From positions 1 through 64,000 of the forward strand of contig CAVQUX010000035.1 of NCBI GenBank assembly GCA_963716925.1: a DNA stretch of 64,000 nucleotides, given 5' to 3'. Position numbers and translations under genes: made by a program. How positions within the stretch are numbered: the first letter of the stretch is position 1; each line of letters begins with the position of its first letter. This DNA comes from DAISKN01 sp963716925 (GTDB taxonomy: Bacteria > Acidobacteriota > Vicinamibacteria > Marinacidobacterales > SMYC01). The notes beneath the pieces are model-generated. The model did not search any database. It saw nothing but the letters and a program-made list of their open reading frames with translations, and had not been told where the DNA came from. Positions 35,441 to 43,270 of the stretch are shown here, piece by piece.

Positions 35441-36700
35441 CTACTCCTTCCCGCGGGGCGCCATCCCGTACAACCACGCGAGCGCCACCCAGTACGTCGC
35501 GGGGATGAGCGTGAAGAGCACTCCGTAGTTCTCGTCCGTCGCCGTCAGAACATATCCCACGATCTGGGTCATGAACATCCCGCCCACGGAGGCGACCATG
35601 CTTCCGAACCCGAACACCGACGCCAGGATCGACCGGGGAGTCACGTCCGCGAGGAGGCCGTACATGTTGGTGATCCAGGATTGGTGCGCGCCGAGGGCGA
35701 TCGAGAGGGCGGCCACGGCCACCCACAGGCTCCCGGCGCGGGACGCGAAGACGATGGGGCTCAGGCAGAGGGCGGAGAGAAGCATCGCGACGAGGCGCGC
35801 CTTGACGGGCGCCGTACCGCGCGCGATGAAGTAAGAGGATAGACCTCCGCCCGCGATCCCTCCCAGATCCGCGCTCAGATAAATGACGATGAGAGGAAGG
35901 CCGATCTGGTCGAGGCTGATGCCGAGCTGGTACTGCCGGTTCAGAAACGGGGGAAGCCAGAACAGATAGAACCAGAACACGGGCACGGTCAGCGTGTAGG
36001 CGATGGTGAAAGCCCAGGTGACGCGAAGACCGACCACGCGCGAGTACGGAAGGGCCGATGGCTCGGGCTCCGCTTCCTTTTGCACGTACGCCAGTTCCTC
36101 CGGGCTCACGTGCGGATGGTCCTCGGGGTCGTGGTAGCGCTTCAGCCAGACCGCGAGCCAGAGGAAGCCGAGCGCCGAAGTCGCGAAGAACGCCGCCTGC
36201 CAGCCCCAGGCGTGGAGCAAGGAGGGCAGGATCGCGGGCGTGAGCATCGCGCCCACCGTGGCCCCCGCGTTGAAGATGCCGGCGGCGAGAGCGCGCTCTC
36301 CCGGAGGAAACCACAGGCGCGCGGTCTTGACGCAGGCCGGGAAGTTCGCGGCTTCCGTGATTCCGAGAAAGAAGCGGCAGATCATGAAGCCGGAGGCCGT
36401 GGCCGCGAGACCGTGGGCTGCGGCCGCGAGGCTCCAGAGACAAACGGCGAGCGCGAAGGCGCGCTTCACGCCGATCCTGTCGATGAACCACCCCTGGGCC
36501 ACGAATCCGATGGCGTAGCCGACCTGGAACCAGAAATTGATGTTGGCGTAGTCGAGGGCGGTCCAGCCCATCGCCTCCGCCAGGATGGGCTCGAGGACCC
36601 CGAGAGAGGCGCGATCGATGTAGTTGATGGCGGTGGCGAGGAAGAGGAGGGCCACCATGGCCCAGCGCACCCTGCCAATGCGAACGGGTTGAGTCGCCAC
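35441..36700 (-). CDS. MFS transporter, anion:cation symporter (ExuT/GudP-like) family
   Basis: A 419-residue major facilitator with about 12 helices. Helix 1 has the family signature FLATAINYIDRASLGVLEPI, where N-Y-x-D-R is typical of the hexuronate, glucarate and organic-anion symporters. The loop 2-3 motif appears as GWFIDRIGVKRAF, and the next helix has RFFLGITEAANFPACVK. It probably imports an organic acid such as a sugar acid with protons across the inner membrane. It stands alone between two toxin-antitoxin modules, with no catabolic genes nearby to identify the substrate. Confidence 0.85.
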   Translation of the reverse strand: MATQPVRIGRVRWAMVALLFLATAINYIDRASLGVLEPILAEAMGWTALDYANINFWFQVGYAIGFVAQGWFIDRIGVKRAFALAVCLWSLAAAAHGLAATASGFMICRFFLGITEAANFPACVKTARLWFPPGERALAAGIFNAGATVGAMLTPAILPSLLHAWGWQAAFFATSALGFLWLAVWLKRYHDPEDHPHVSPEELAYVQKEAEPEPSALPYSRVVGLRVTWAFTIAYTLTVPVFWFYLFWLPPFLNRQYQLGISLDQIGLPLIVIYLSADLGGIAGGGLSSYFIARGTAPVKARLVAMLLSALCLSPIVFASRAGSLWVAVAALSIALGAHQSWITNMYGLLADVTPRSILASVFGFGSMVASVGGMFMTQIVGYVLTATDENYGVLFTLIPATYWVALAWLYGMAPRGKE

Positions 36701-37015
36701 GAGAGCGGCTCAGCTTATGCCGAAAGGCGAATCGACCGCATCCTTCCCGCGGCCGTCTTTGCGCTCTGCCGCTCTCGGAACGACGCCGGGACGAGGGGAG
36801 TGGGCAGAGCTCCCTACGTCGAACCAAAGGCCGGGTGTTTCTAAGGAGCGCGGCTCAGATCGGTGAAGCTCGGGGGCGGGCATTCTGGTCGAGGTGGTCG
36901 AGAGAGGACCTGCCAGATGAGCTTGGGATGCCGCTCCAGCGCCGCGACGAGGGCATCCTGGGCGAGCTCGATCGAGCGCTCGCTTTCCTGGCTCGGCGAC
37001 CGCCTCCACTATGGC
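36701..37015. other. Intergenic region with a possible gene tail
   Basis: About 315 bases between the MFS gene and the GNAT module promoter. The minus strand from about 36990 to 36841 reads QESERSIELAQDALVAALER, HPKLIWQVLSRPPRPECPPP and SFTDLSRAP before a TAG. It has codon use like real genes but no start or family. It may be the 3' end of a gene cut when the toxin-antitoxin cassette arrived. Nothing else is supported. Confidence 0.3.
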
Positions 37016-37044
37016 TTGACATTGGTGCTACAAAAATGTAGATT
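37016..37044 (+). promoter_or_regulatory. Sigma-70 promoter with palindromic operator of the GNAT/RHH module
   Basis: A perfect -35 TTGACA (37016-37021), a 17-base spacer and a -10 TAGATT (37039-37044). A perfect inverted repeat, CTACA-AAAA-TGTAG (37028-37041), covers the spacer and enters the -10. It is the likely operator for the ribbon-helix-helix antitoxin. Initiation near 37051 would leave a leader of only about 12 bases before the ATG at 37063. Confidence 0.75.
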
Positions 37045-37062
37045 TTCCATTGTGAGTTAATA

Positions 37063-37332
37063 ATGGCGAAGGATACCCAGATTTCAGCCCAGATCTCCAT
37101 GACGACGCGCGAGCTCATGGAGAAGCACGTCCGCCGGACCGGGGTGAAGAAGGGCCATCTGGTCGAGCAGGCGATCCTGCACCACCTCCATGCCCTCGAC
37201 CAGCTGCCCGAGGAGTACATCATTCACCCCCGCATCGTCGTCTCGCGGAAGACAGCCGAGGAAATGCTCCGTCAGGCCGAGTCGGCCGAGCCCACGCCTG
37301 CGCTCCGCGAACTGATGCGTGGTGGAAATTAG
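37063..37332 (+). CDS. Ribbon-helix-helix antitoxin of a GNAT toxin module
   Basis: An 89-residue antitoxin. The N-terminal DNA-binding part is DTQISAQISMTTRELMEKHV, then GVKKGHLVEQAILHHLHAL. The C-terminal part (EEMLRQAESAEPTPALRELM) would cover the active site of its partner. It is the first gene of a two-gene operon under a strong promoter that overlaps a palindrome. No good Shine-Dalgarno sequence precedes the ATG, so translation may be weak. The frame overlaps the toxin start by 14 bases. Confidence 0.82.
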   Translation: MAKDTQISAQISMTTRELMEKHVRRTGVKKGHLVEQAILHHLHALDQLPEEYIIHPRIVVSRKTAEEMLRQAESAEPTPALRELMRGGN

Positions 37333-37843
37333 GGCCCTTCGGCGGACGGACGACCGCTCGGCATTCCAGTCTGGCGATGAGTCCCTCGATCGATTCTTCC
37401 ACCGGTACGCGGGCCAGAACCAGTTCAAACACTACCTCGGCGTGACGTATGTCGCTGTCGACGCCAGCCGCATCCTCGGCTTCGCTACCGTGGCGCCGCG
37501 GCACGTCGATATCGAGGACCTGGCCGAGCGCACGCGGAAGAAACTCCCCCGCTACCCCTTGCCAGTGCTCGGGCTCGCGCGTCTCGCCGTCGACAAGTCG
37601 GCGCGATCGATGGGGTTGGGCGCGCAACTCCTGCGTTTCGTGCTCGAGCTCGCCGCGAAGATGGCCGACGAGGTTGGCTGCACGGGCGTGGTCGTCGACG
37701 CGAAGCCGGGCGCTGTAGACTTCTACGCAAAGTACGGCTTCACTCCCTTCGAGCAGCTCGAGGGCCATTCTGAAGCGCGGCCGCGACCGACGGCGATGTG
37801 GCTTCCGATTCAGGCGATCAAGTCCGCGGGCGAATCGGAGTAG
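37319..37843 (+). CDS. GNAT acetyltransferase toxin (TacT/AtaT-like)
   Basis: A 174-residue GNAT-fold acetyltransferase. The opening FQSGDESLDRFFHRYAGQNQ is characteristic of the toxin branch, whose members acetylate the amino group of charged tRNAs and stop translation. Next comes LARLAVDKSARSMGLGAQLL, the acetyl-CoA pyrophosphate loop (R/Q-x-x-G-x-G/A here as SMGLGAQ), and then DFYAKYGFTPFEQ, with the tyrosine near the usual general acid. It begins with a GTG (37319-37321) and overlaps the antitoxin. It is probably inactive only in complex with the antitoxin. The 3' end lies directly on a truncated opposite-strand gene. Confidence 0.85.
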   Translation: MVEIRALRRTDDRSAFQSGDESLDRFFHRYAGQNQFKHYLGVTYVAVDASRILGFATVAPRHVDIEDLAERTRKKLPRYPLPVLGLARLAVDKSARSMGLGAQLLRFVLELAAKMADEVGCTGVVVDAKPGAVDFYAKYGFTPFEQLEGHSEARPRPTAMWLPIQAIKSAGESE

Positions 37844-38078
37844 GACCGCCTCGGTCTGGTCTGTCAGCTGAGAGTGGGCGACTACCCACGGTGCGCTTCC
37901 CTCCGGAGTATCGAATGCGACAACCTTTCGAGCTCGGCTTCAGCCCGGAAGCATCGAGCAGCACGCCGGATTTCACGAGCTCCTCGTGATAGGTCGCCAT
38001 CGCCGCGATGAGTTTCTCTTCCGGCATCACCGCCGCTTCCGTATCCTTGTTGGCCTTGACGAGGATCATGAATCGCAT
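37818..38078 (-). pseudogene. Truncated YCII-domain (DGPF-type) protein
   Basis: From the ATG at 38076-38078 the minus strand encodes RFMILVKANKDTEAAVMPEE, then SGLKPSSKGCRIRYSGGKRT. This matches the first 65 residues of the neighbour at 38092-38517. The homology ends at KRT, before the DGPFAETKE motif, and about 20 unrelated residues follow until a stop inside the 3' end of the GNAT toxin gene. It is a tandem duplicate cut off at its C-terminus, and the cut coincides with the end of the toxin-antitoxin module. Confidence 0.7.
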
Positions 38079-38091
38079 CGTCGATCTCCCT

Positions 38092-38517
38092 CTACTTCTT
38101 CGCCGCCGATTGCGCGCGCAGGCGCTCCTCCTGCTCGCGCAGCTCCGGCGTGACCGCGGGACCGAAGTCATCGAGCTCGAAAACCGGCCGGATCTCGACG
38201 TCCGTTTCCGTTCTCTGAGGGTTGGGGCAACGCTTGACCCATTCGATCGCCTCTTCCATCGATTTCACCTGCCAGATCCAGAAGCCGGCGATGAGCTCCT
38301 TCGTCTCGGCGAAAGGCCCGTCGATCACCGTCCGTTTCGCTCCCGAGAACCGGACACGGGCGCCCTTGGAGCTCGGATGGAGCCCCTCGCCCGCGAGCAG
38401 CATGCCGGCCTTCGCCAGTTCTTCGTTGAACCTCCCCATCTCGGTGAGGATCTTCTCGTCCGGGAGAACCCCCGCCTCGGAATCTTCGGAGGCCTTGATG
38501 ATGACCATGACTCGCAT
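38092..38517 (-). CDS. YCII-related (DGPFAETKE) family protein
   Basis: A 141-residue protein of the YCII/PhnB-adjacent DGPF family: RVMVIIKASEDSEAGVLPDE, LHPSSKGARVRFSGAKRT, then the defining DGPFAETKELIAGFWIWQV and CPNPQRTETDVEIRPVFEL near the end. These small alpha-beta-barrel proteins are common in clusters with ECF sigma factors or ArsR regulators; some related proteins are lyases, but no activity is assigned here. It follows the SRPBCC gene by 65 bases on the same strand and may be in the ArsR-controlled unit. A truncated copy lies directly downstream. Confidence 0.85.
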   Translation of the reverse strand: MRVMVIIKASEDSEAGVLPDEKILTEMGRFNEELAKAGMLLAGEGLHPSSKGARVRFSGAKRTVIDGPFAETKELIAGFWIWQVKSMEEAIEWVKRCPNPQRTETDVEIRPVFELDDFGPAVTPELREQEERLRAQSAAKK

Positions 38518-38582
38518 CGTTGACGTCTCCTTCTAAACGTCACGTCGAACGGCACCGATGAGGATCGACAGATTCCGCGCCT

Positions 38583-39032
38583 TTATTTTTCCCGAACCAG
38601 GGCGTCCAGCTTGTCGAGGCAGAGACGCCAGCCTTCCGTATTGCGCTCCCGGTCCTCGGGGGTCCGCAGCTGGTCCTGCCGCAACGTGAGCTCCGTCGAG
38701 CGCGGCCCCGTCTCACGGAAATCCACCGTGAGAAGCGTCGAGTAAGGGCCGTCGGCGGAGTACTTTCCCTCGTAGACCCAGGTCTTTACCAGCCGCTTTC
38801 CCGGAACGATCTCGCGATACTCGCCGTGGGTGAGATGCCGGTCGCCGTCGGCGTCGACCACCACGATGCGGTAGCGACCGCCCGGGCGCGCATCCGCGCT
38901 CGCTTCGAGGACCTCGCAGGGGGACGGGGCGAGCCACCGGCGGAGAAGCGCCGGGTTCGTCCAGGCGGCGAAGACCTCGGCGACGGGGGAGGCAAACCTG
39001 CGCACGATCGTGACCGAAGCCGCGGCGATCAT
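38583..39032 (-). CDS. SRPBCC (AHSA1-like) ligand-binding protein
   Basis: A 149-residue START-like domain protein of the AHSA1 (Aha1 C-terminal) type. It starts TIVRRFASPVAEVFAAWTNP, with the strand-helix and the W-x-x-P typical of the family. It continues ALLRRWLAPSPCEV, GEYREIVPGKRLVKTWVYEG, TLLTVDFRETGPRSTELTL and a C-terminal helix GWRLCLDKLDAL. Such proteins bind a hydrophobic ligand in a deep cavity and are often encoded next to an ArsR repressor, as here. The ATG (39030-39032) overlaps the VOC stop as ATGA, so expression is coupled. Confidence 0.88.
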   Translation of the reverse strand: MIAAASVTIVRRFASPVAEVFAAWTNPALLRRWLAPSPCEVLEASADARPGGRYRIVVVDADGDRHLTHGEYREIVPGKRLVKTWVYEGKYSADGPYSTLLTVDFRETGPRSTELTLRQDQLRTPEDRERNTEGWRLCLDKLDALVREK

Positions 39033-39430
39033 GATCGCGCCGCCATCTGATGGATCTGGATGAGATTGCCGCAGGTATCTTCGAAAACCGCGACCGCTAC
39101 CGGACCCGCGTTCGCCGGCTTCGTCCGGAAAACCACGCCCCGCGCGATCAGCCGCTCGTACTCCTTCTGAATGTCTTCGACCTCGAAGGAGGTCGCCGGG
39201 ATGCCGTCCGCGACCAGGGCGCTCTTGAACGGCTTGGCGGCGGGGTGCTGGTCGGGCTCGAGAAGCAGCTGCACGCCGTCGGGAGCCTCGGGCGAGACCA
39301 GGGTGAGCCATCGCCCCGCCCCTCCCGGGAGCTCCATGTCCACTTTTTTCGAGAATCCCAGGACCCCCGTGTAGAACTCGAGGGCCTTCGCCTGGTCGTC
39401 CACGAGCACGCTAGTCATCGTGATCTTCAT
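39029..39430 (-). CDS. VOC-family (glyoxalase-fold) protein
   Basis: A 133-residue VOC protein: MKITMTSVLVDDQAKALEFY, then LVSPEAPDGVQLLLEP, and the closing strand FEDTCGNLIQIHQM with the metal-site residues expected of the fold. No signal. The start at 39428-39430 lies 20 bases inside the end of arsR and its stop overlaps the SRPBCC start, so the order arsR-VOC-SRPBCC is one operon. The combination is common in bacteria, but the VOC reaction remains unknown. Confidence 0.87.
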   Translation of the reverse strand: MKITMTSVLVDDQAKALEFYTGVLGFSKKVDMELPGGAGRWLTLVSPEAPDGVQLLLEPDQHPAAKPFKSALVADGIPATSFEVEDIQKEYERLIARGVVFRTKPANAGPVAVAVFEDTCGNLIQIHQMAARS

Positions 39431-39761
39431 CGTTCCCTCCGGGAGCCAGCAACGAATCGAGCGCATCGAGCCGCTCGTTCCAGAATCGTTGATAGAAGGC
39501 GATCCACTTCTGTGCCTTCGCGAGCCTCGCGGCTTCGAGCCGGCAGTGATGGTTTCGGCCGCGCACCGTCCGCCGCACCAGGCCGGCGCGCTCCAGGACC
39601 TTGACGTGCTTCGAGGCGGCGGCGAGGGACATGCGGAACGGCTTCGCCAGCTCTCCTACGCTCCGCTGGCCCTTCGCGAGGCGGCGGAGCATCGCGCGGC
39701 GGGTGGGATCTCCCAGCGCCCGGAAAACCGCGCTCAGCGCATCGGGAGGATCCTCAACCAT
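39411..39761 (-). CDS. ArsR-family winged-helix repressor, probably leaderless mRNA
   Basis: A 116-residue ArsR-type repressor: LSAVFRALGDPTRRAMLRRL, SVGELAKPFRMSLAAASKHV as the recognition helix region, and VLERAGLVRRTVRGRNHHC as the wing. No metal-binding Cys cluster is present, so it probably answers to a small molecule or is constitutive, as in the ArsR/AHSA1-type pairs. I chose the ATG at 39759-39761; its A lies seven bases past the -10, so the message may have no leader. An upstream in-frame start at 39797 would overlap the -35. It probably represses itself and the VOC, SRPBCC and YCII genes downstream. Confidence 0.88.
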   Translation of the reverse strand: MVEDPPDALSAVFRALGDPTRRAMLRRLAKGQRSVGELAKPFRMSLAAASKHVKVLERAGLVRRTVRGRNHHCRLEAARLAKAQKWIAFYQRFWNERLDALDSLLAPGGNDEDHDD

Positions 39762-39808
39762 GTGGTTGACGATAGCGCTACCGACCCGGATAGTCAACCA
39801 TTTGGTTG
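39755..39808 (-). promoter_or_regulatory. arsR promoter with two perfect palindromic operators
   Basis: Two 14-base perfect palindromes, CAACCA-TG-TGGTTG (39755-39768) and CAACCA-TT-TGGTTG (39795-39808), lie 40 bases apart centre to centre. On the minus strand TTGACT (39797-39792) and TATCGT (39774-39769) form a promoter with a 17-base spacer. One palindrome overlaps the -35, and the other covers the start codon of arsR. Binding at either would block transcription, and a looped complex could close the whole promoter. Confidence 0.75.
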
Positions 39809-40873
39809 TATGTCGGTCGGCCTGCCGGCACGAGGCACCCGGACGGGGAGCTGCAGAAACTCCCCGTAGCGCTCGGCCGCGGACGCGAGAGCGCGGGCGT
39901 CTTCACGGCTCAGGCGGCGGTACGGAACCGACTCCACCAGAACGGAGTCCTTCTTCAACGTTCGCTTCCATCTGCCGGCGAGCCGGCCGTCGATGACGAA
40001 GTGGTGCAGGAAGACGTCTCCGCGCCAGGGGCCGACCACTGGACCGCGGTCCTTGTATGCGACCAGGTACTCGTCAAAATTGGGAAGCAGGTGCGCGGTC
40101 GCTGAGGCCCTGGGTGACCGGACCTTCGTGGCGAGGGACCAGCATTTCCGGCCGCCGATCACTTCCTCGTCGAGGGCAGGCGCGACCGCCTCGATCCCCG
40201 CCTTCGCGTCCCGCACGGTGAGTCCCGACCACCAAGCGTAATCCCGGAGCGTCGCCGGTCCGTGGCTCGTGAAGTAGCGCCTTGCGAGCTCGGCGAGGGC
40301 CTCGTCGCGAGGAAGCGTCCGGGCGGAAGGCGCCCGCTCCTCGAGCAGGGCGTAGGTGAACTCTTTGCCGCGGCGAGGGCCGCTCACCACGATGCCCTCG
40401 AGCTCCGCGTCGATCATCAACGCGGCGAGCCGTAGGCCCTGGGCGGCGATGCCTTCGCGCCGGAGCATGGACGCGAGCTCCGAACGGGTGCGCGCCCTTC
40501 CGCCCCGGAGCGCGCGCTCGAGCGCCTTTCGACTACGGCGAAAGACGGAAGCGGAAAGCTCGCACAGTCGATAGGCGTAGGCGTTCGCGGCATGGATTCG
40601 AGGGGCGGTGAGAGCCAGCATCCACCGGATATCGGCCGAAGTGACGAAGTGCCAGGTCGGCCGCAGAAGGTGCGTACGGAGTATCGTTCCCTCGTCGAAG
40701 GCGCGATCGACGCCCGCGCCGGTGAGACCCTTCGCCCGCAGGCCGATCGCCCACCCGGCTCCCGAATAGTCCTGAGCCTGCACCGCGCCCGACCATCGAA
40801 CGACCTCGGCCGGACTTCGAAACTCGGAACGATCGAGTCGGTGGTTGCGAAGTCGACGGCGAATGAGATCCAT
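39794..40873 (-). CDS. AlkZ/YcaQ-like DNA glycosylase (winged-helix, HTH_42 family)
   Basis: A 359-residue protein of the HTH_42 family, whose members AlkZ and YcaQ remove bulky or cross-linked alkylated bases. The N-terminus has WSGAVQAQDYSGAGWAIGL. The Q-A-Q motif in it corresponds to the catalytic QxQ of AlkZ; YcaQ has QxD. Later come RTHLLRPTWHFVTSADI (an Arg and His-rich strand) and ARRYFTSHGPATLRDYAWWS. It is three bases downstream of hemY on the same strand, and its 3' end covers one operator of the arsR promoter. Probable role: repair of interstrand or bulky adducts, inferred from the family. Confidence 0.82.
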   Translation of the reverse strand: MDLIRRRLRNHRLDRSEFRSPAEVVRWSGAVQAQDYSGAGWAIGLRAKGLTGAGVDRAFDEGTILRTHLLRPTWHFVTSADIRWMLALTAPRIHAANAYAYRLCELSASVFRRSRKALERALRGGRARTRSELASMLRREGIAAQGLRLAALMIDAELEGIVVSGPRRGKEFTYALLEERAPSARTLPRDEALAELARRYFTSHGPATLRDYAWWSGLTVRDAKAGIEAVAPALDEEVIGGRKCWSLATKVRSPRASATAHLLPNFDEYLVAYKDRGPVVGPWRGDVFLHHFVIDGRLAGRWKRTLKKDSVLVESVPYRRLSREDARALASAAERYGEFLQLPVRVPRAGRPTDIQPNG

Positions 40874-40876
40874 GTC

Positions 40877-42232
40877 TCAGGACTCGGCGATACGACCCGC
40901 GAGGGCGCGGGCGGCGGCGATGGAGTCGGGGATCCCGACGCCGCGGAGCCCGCTTCCGAGGACGAAGAGGCCGGGCGCGTCCTCGAGCGCCCGCTCGAAA
41001 GCGCGAATCCGGCCGGCGTGCCCGAGCTCGATCTGGGGCGTGCGGTCCGCCCAACGGACGACCCGGGAAAAGCTCGGCGCGCCGAGCGGACCCAGGGCGC
41101 GCTCGAGCTCCCGCAGCGAGAGCGCTTCGAGCTCTTCGTCGCTCGCGTCGAGGATTCCGGGGTCGCGCCGCCCGCCGAGGAACGCGCGCAGCAGCACGTG
41201 AGAATCCGGAGCGCGATGGGGAAACTTCGAGGTGACGAACGTCGCCGCGAGCACCCGGTTGGGCTCGGACTCCGGGACGACGAAGCCGTAGCCGTCCAGG
41301 GGATGGCGAACGTTCTCCCGGCGAAACGCGTGGAAGACGACGGCGGTGGAAACGGTCTCGACGCGGGAGAGCTCCGAGGCCGCCCCGGGAACGAGACTCG
41401 TCAGGAGCTTCTCGGAGACGCGGATGGGAAGCGCCAGAACGACGCCGCTCGAGTCGATTTTTTGTCCCGACGCGAGGGTGGTTTCGAACCCCCGGTCCCG
41501 CCTTCGGATCTCGACCACCCCCTGGCCAAGACGGATCTCGCCCCGTACTTCCTGTTCGAGCCTTTCGACGAGCCGGCCCATCCCGCCGGCGAGCGAGAGA
41601 AAGACCGTCTCTTCGCCGCTCACTCCTTCCGCGGCCATTCCCCGGGTCAGGCTCCCGTGCTTTCGCTCGAGCGCGAGCAGGTTCGGAAACAGGAGATCCA
41701 TCGAAAGCCTGGAGGCGTCCCCGCAGTGGATGCCGGCGAGAAGCGGCTCCCCCACGCGCTCGAGGCATTCCTCTCCAAATCGGCGGCGGACGAACGAAGC
41801 CACGGATTCCTCGACTTCCGTTCGCCTCGGGGGAATCCACCGCTCCGACAACATCCGGACCTTTCCGCGGAAGCTGAAGAGACTCGTGCCGAGAAACGGA
41901 AGGAGCCGCGTGGGCACCGTCAAACGAAACCCTTCGGGGAGCGCCTGAAGGCGCCCCCGGTGAAGAACGTACACCCGCCTGCGGTCGGGGTTCGTGGGGA
42001 TGAGCTCGGAGCCGAGCCCGAGCTCTTCGCAGAGAGCGCGCGCATGGGGCTTCGCTCGGAGGAACGCGTCCGGCCCTCCGTCCATGAGGAAACCGTCCCG
42101 CGCGAACGTGGAGATGAGCCCCCCGAGACGTTCCCGCTCCTCCACGAGGAGAACCTCGAGGCCGCGCCGCCCGAGGTCGTAGGCGGCGGTGAGCCCCGCG
42201 ATCCCCCCGCCGATGACGAGAATCCGGCTCAA
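40877..42232 (-). CDS. hemY: Protoporphyrinogen oxidase (HemY type, oxygen-dependent)
   Basis: A 451-residue FAD enzyme. The N-terminal Rossmann motif is ILVIGGGIAGLTAAYDLGRRG, followed by VEERERLGGLISTFARDGFL, the FAD-contact Arg and Gly-Gly of the amine oxidase family. The substrate domain includes RRFGEECLERVGEPLLAGIHCGD, which marks HemY/PgoX, and the C-terminal FAD motif is GLFVLGSGLRGVGIPDSIAA. It oxidises protoporphyrinogen IX (or, in the coproheme route, coproporphyrinogen III) to the porphyrin. It overlaps hemE by four bases (ATGA). No hemH is encoded beside it, so ferrochelatase must be elsewhere. Confidence 0.9.
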   Translation of the reverse strand: MSRILVIGGGIAGLTAAYDLGRRGLEVLLVEERERLGGLISTFARDGFLMDGGPDAFLRAKPHARALCEELGLGSELIPTNPDRRRVYVLHRGRLQALPEGFRLTVPTRLLPFLGTSLFSFRGKVRMLSERWIPPRRTEVEESVASFVRRRFGEECLERVGEPLLAGIHCGDASRLSMDLLFPNLLALERKHGSLTRGMAAEGVSGEETVFLSLAGGMGRLVERLEQEVRGEIRLGQGVVEIRRRDRGFETTLASGQKIDSSGVVLALPIRVSEKLLTSLVPGAASELSRVETVSTAVVFHAFRRENVRHPLDGYGFVVPESEPNRVLAATFVTSKFPHRAPDSHVLLRAFLGGRRDPGILDASDEELEALSLRELERALGPLGAPSFSRVVRWADRTPQIELGHAGRIRAFERALEDAPGLFVLGSGLRGVGIPDSIAAARALAGRIAES

Positions 42233-43257
42233 TTGCGGGGGTGCGCGTGGACGCGCTCGACCAGGAGCTGCACGTTCTCGACCGGCGTTCCCGGAAGGAT
42301 TCCGTGTCCGAGGTTGAAGACGTGGCCCGAACGACCCGCCGCCTGCCTGAGAACGGCATCGACCCGGTCGAGGAGGACGTCCTTCGGGGCGAAGAGCGCG
42401 AGCGGGTCGAGATTCCCCTGGATGGCGACTTCGTCTCCGACTTCGCGCCAGCCGCGATCGAGATCGATGCGCCAGTCGAGCCCGATCACGTCGCCGCCGG
42501 CTTCTCGCATCTCCCGCAGGATGCCCGCGGTGCCGGTGCCGAAGTGGATTCGAGGGACTCCGAGCTTCGAAAGCGGCTCGAGGATCGCACGGCTGTGGGG
42601 AAGGACGAGCTTCCGGTAGTCCTCCGGGGAGAGCGCGCCCACCCAGGAGTCGAAGAGCTGCACGGCGGCGACGCCGGCCTCCACCTGCGCCGTCAGATAG
42701 TCGCGCACCACCGAGGCGAGAGTGGAGAGCAGGAGGTGCCAGGTCTCGGGGTCTTCGTACATCAACGCCTTGGTCTTCTCGAATCCCTTCGAGGGTCCGC
42801 CTTCGATCGCGTAAGAAGCCAGCGTGAACGGCGCACCGGCGAAGCCGATGAGCGGCACCTCGAGCTCCCTCCGCAGCAGACGGATCGCTTCGAGGGTGAA
42901 GGCGAGCGATTCGCGGGGCTCAACCTTCTTCAGTCTTTCGACGTCGCTCCGGCTGCGGACGGGGTTTTCGATCCGCGGTCCTTCTCCCTGGGCGAAGGAG
43001 AAAGGGATCCCGAGGGGCTCGAGGGGAACGAGGAGGTCGGAGAAGAGAATGGCGGCGTCGAAGTCGAACTTGCGTACGGGCTGGAGGGTGACCTCGACCG
43101 CGAGCTCCGGCGTCCGGCAGATCTCGAGAAGCCCGTGCGATTTCCGGATCTCCCGGTACTCCGCGAGGTAGCGCCCCGCCTGCCGCATGAGCCAGACGGG
43201 CGTGCTGTCGACGGCCTCGCGCCGGCAGGCTCTCAGAAATCGGTCGGAGCGGCTCAA
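42229..43257 (-). CDS. hemE: Uroporphyrinogen decarboxylase
   Basis: A 342-residue TIM-barrel enzyme that removes the four acetate carboxyls of uroporphyrinogen III in haem synthesis. The N-terminal TPVWLMRQAGRYLAEYR is the PROSITE-type signature with the substrate-binding Arg. The catalytic Asp region reads FDAAILFSDLLVPLEPLG. Further motifs are FAGAPFTLASYAIEGGPSKG, LFDSWVGALSPEDYRK and NLGHGILPGTPVENVQ, with the conserved His. Length and motifs are typical. It is directly upstream of hemY and downstream of a DUF4388 gene, 13 bases away. Confidence 0.95.
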   Translation of the reverse strand: MSRSDRFLRACRREAVDSTPVWLMRQAGRYLAEYREIRKSHGLLEICRTPELAVEVTLQPVRKFDFDAAILFSDLLVPLEPLGIPFSFAQGEGPRIENPVRSRSDVERLKKVEPRESLAFTLEAIRLLRRELEVPLIGFAGAPFTLASYAIEGGPSKGFEKTKALMYEDPETWHLLLSTLASVVRDYLTAQVEAGVAAVQLFDSWVGALSPEDYRKLVLPHSRAILEPLSKLGVPRIHFGTGTAGILREMREAGGDVIGLDWRIDLDRGWREVGDEVAIQGNLDPLALFAPKDVLLDRVDAVLRQAAGRSGHVFNLGHGILPGTPVENVQLLVERVHAHPRN

Positions 43258-43270
43258 CTCCTGCTCAACT

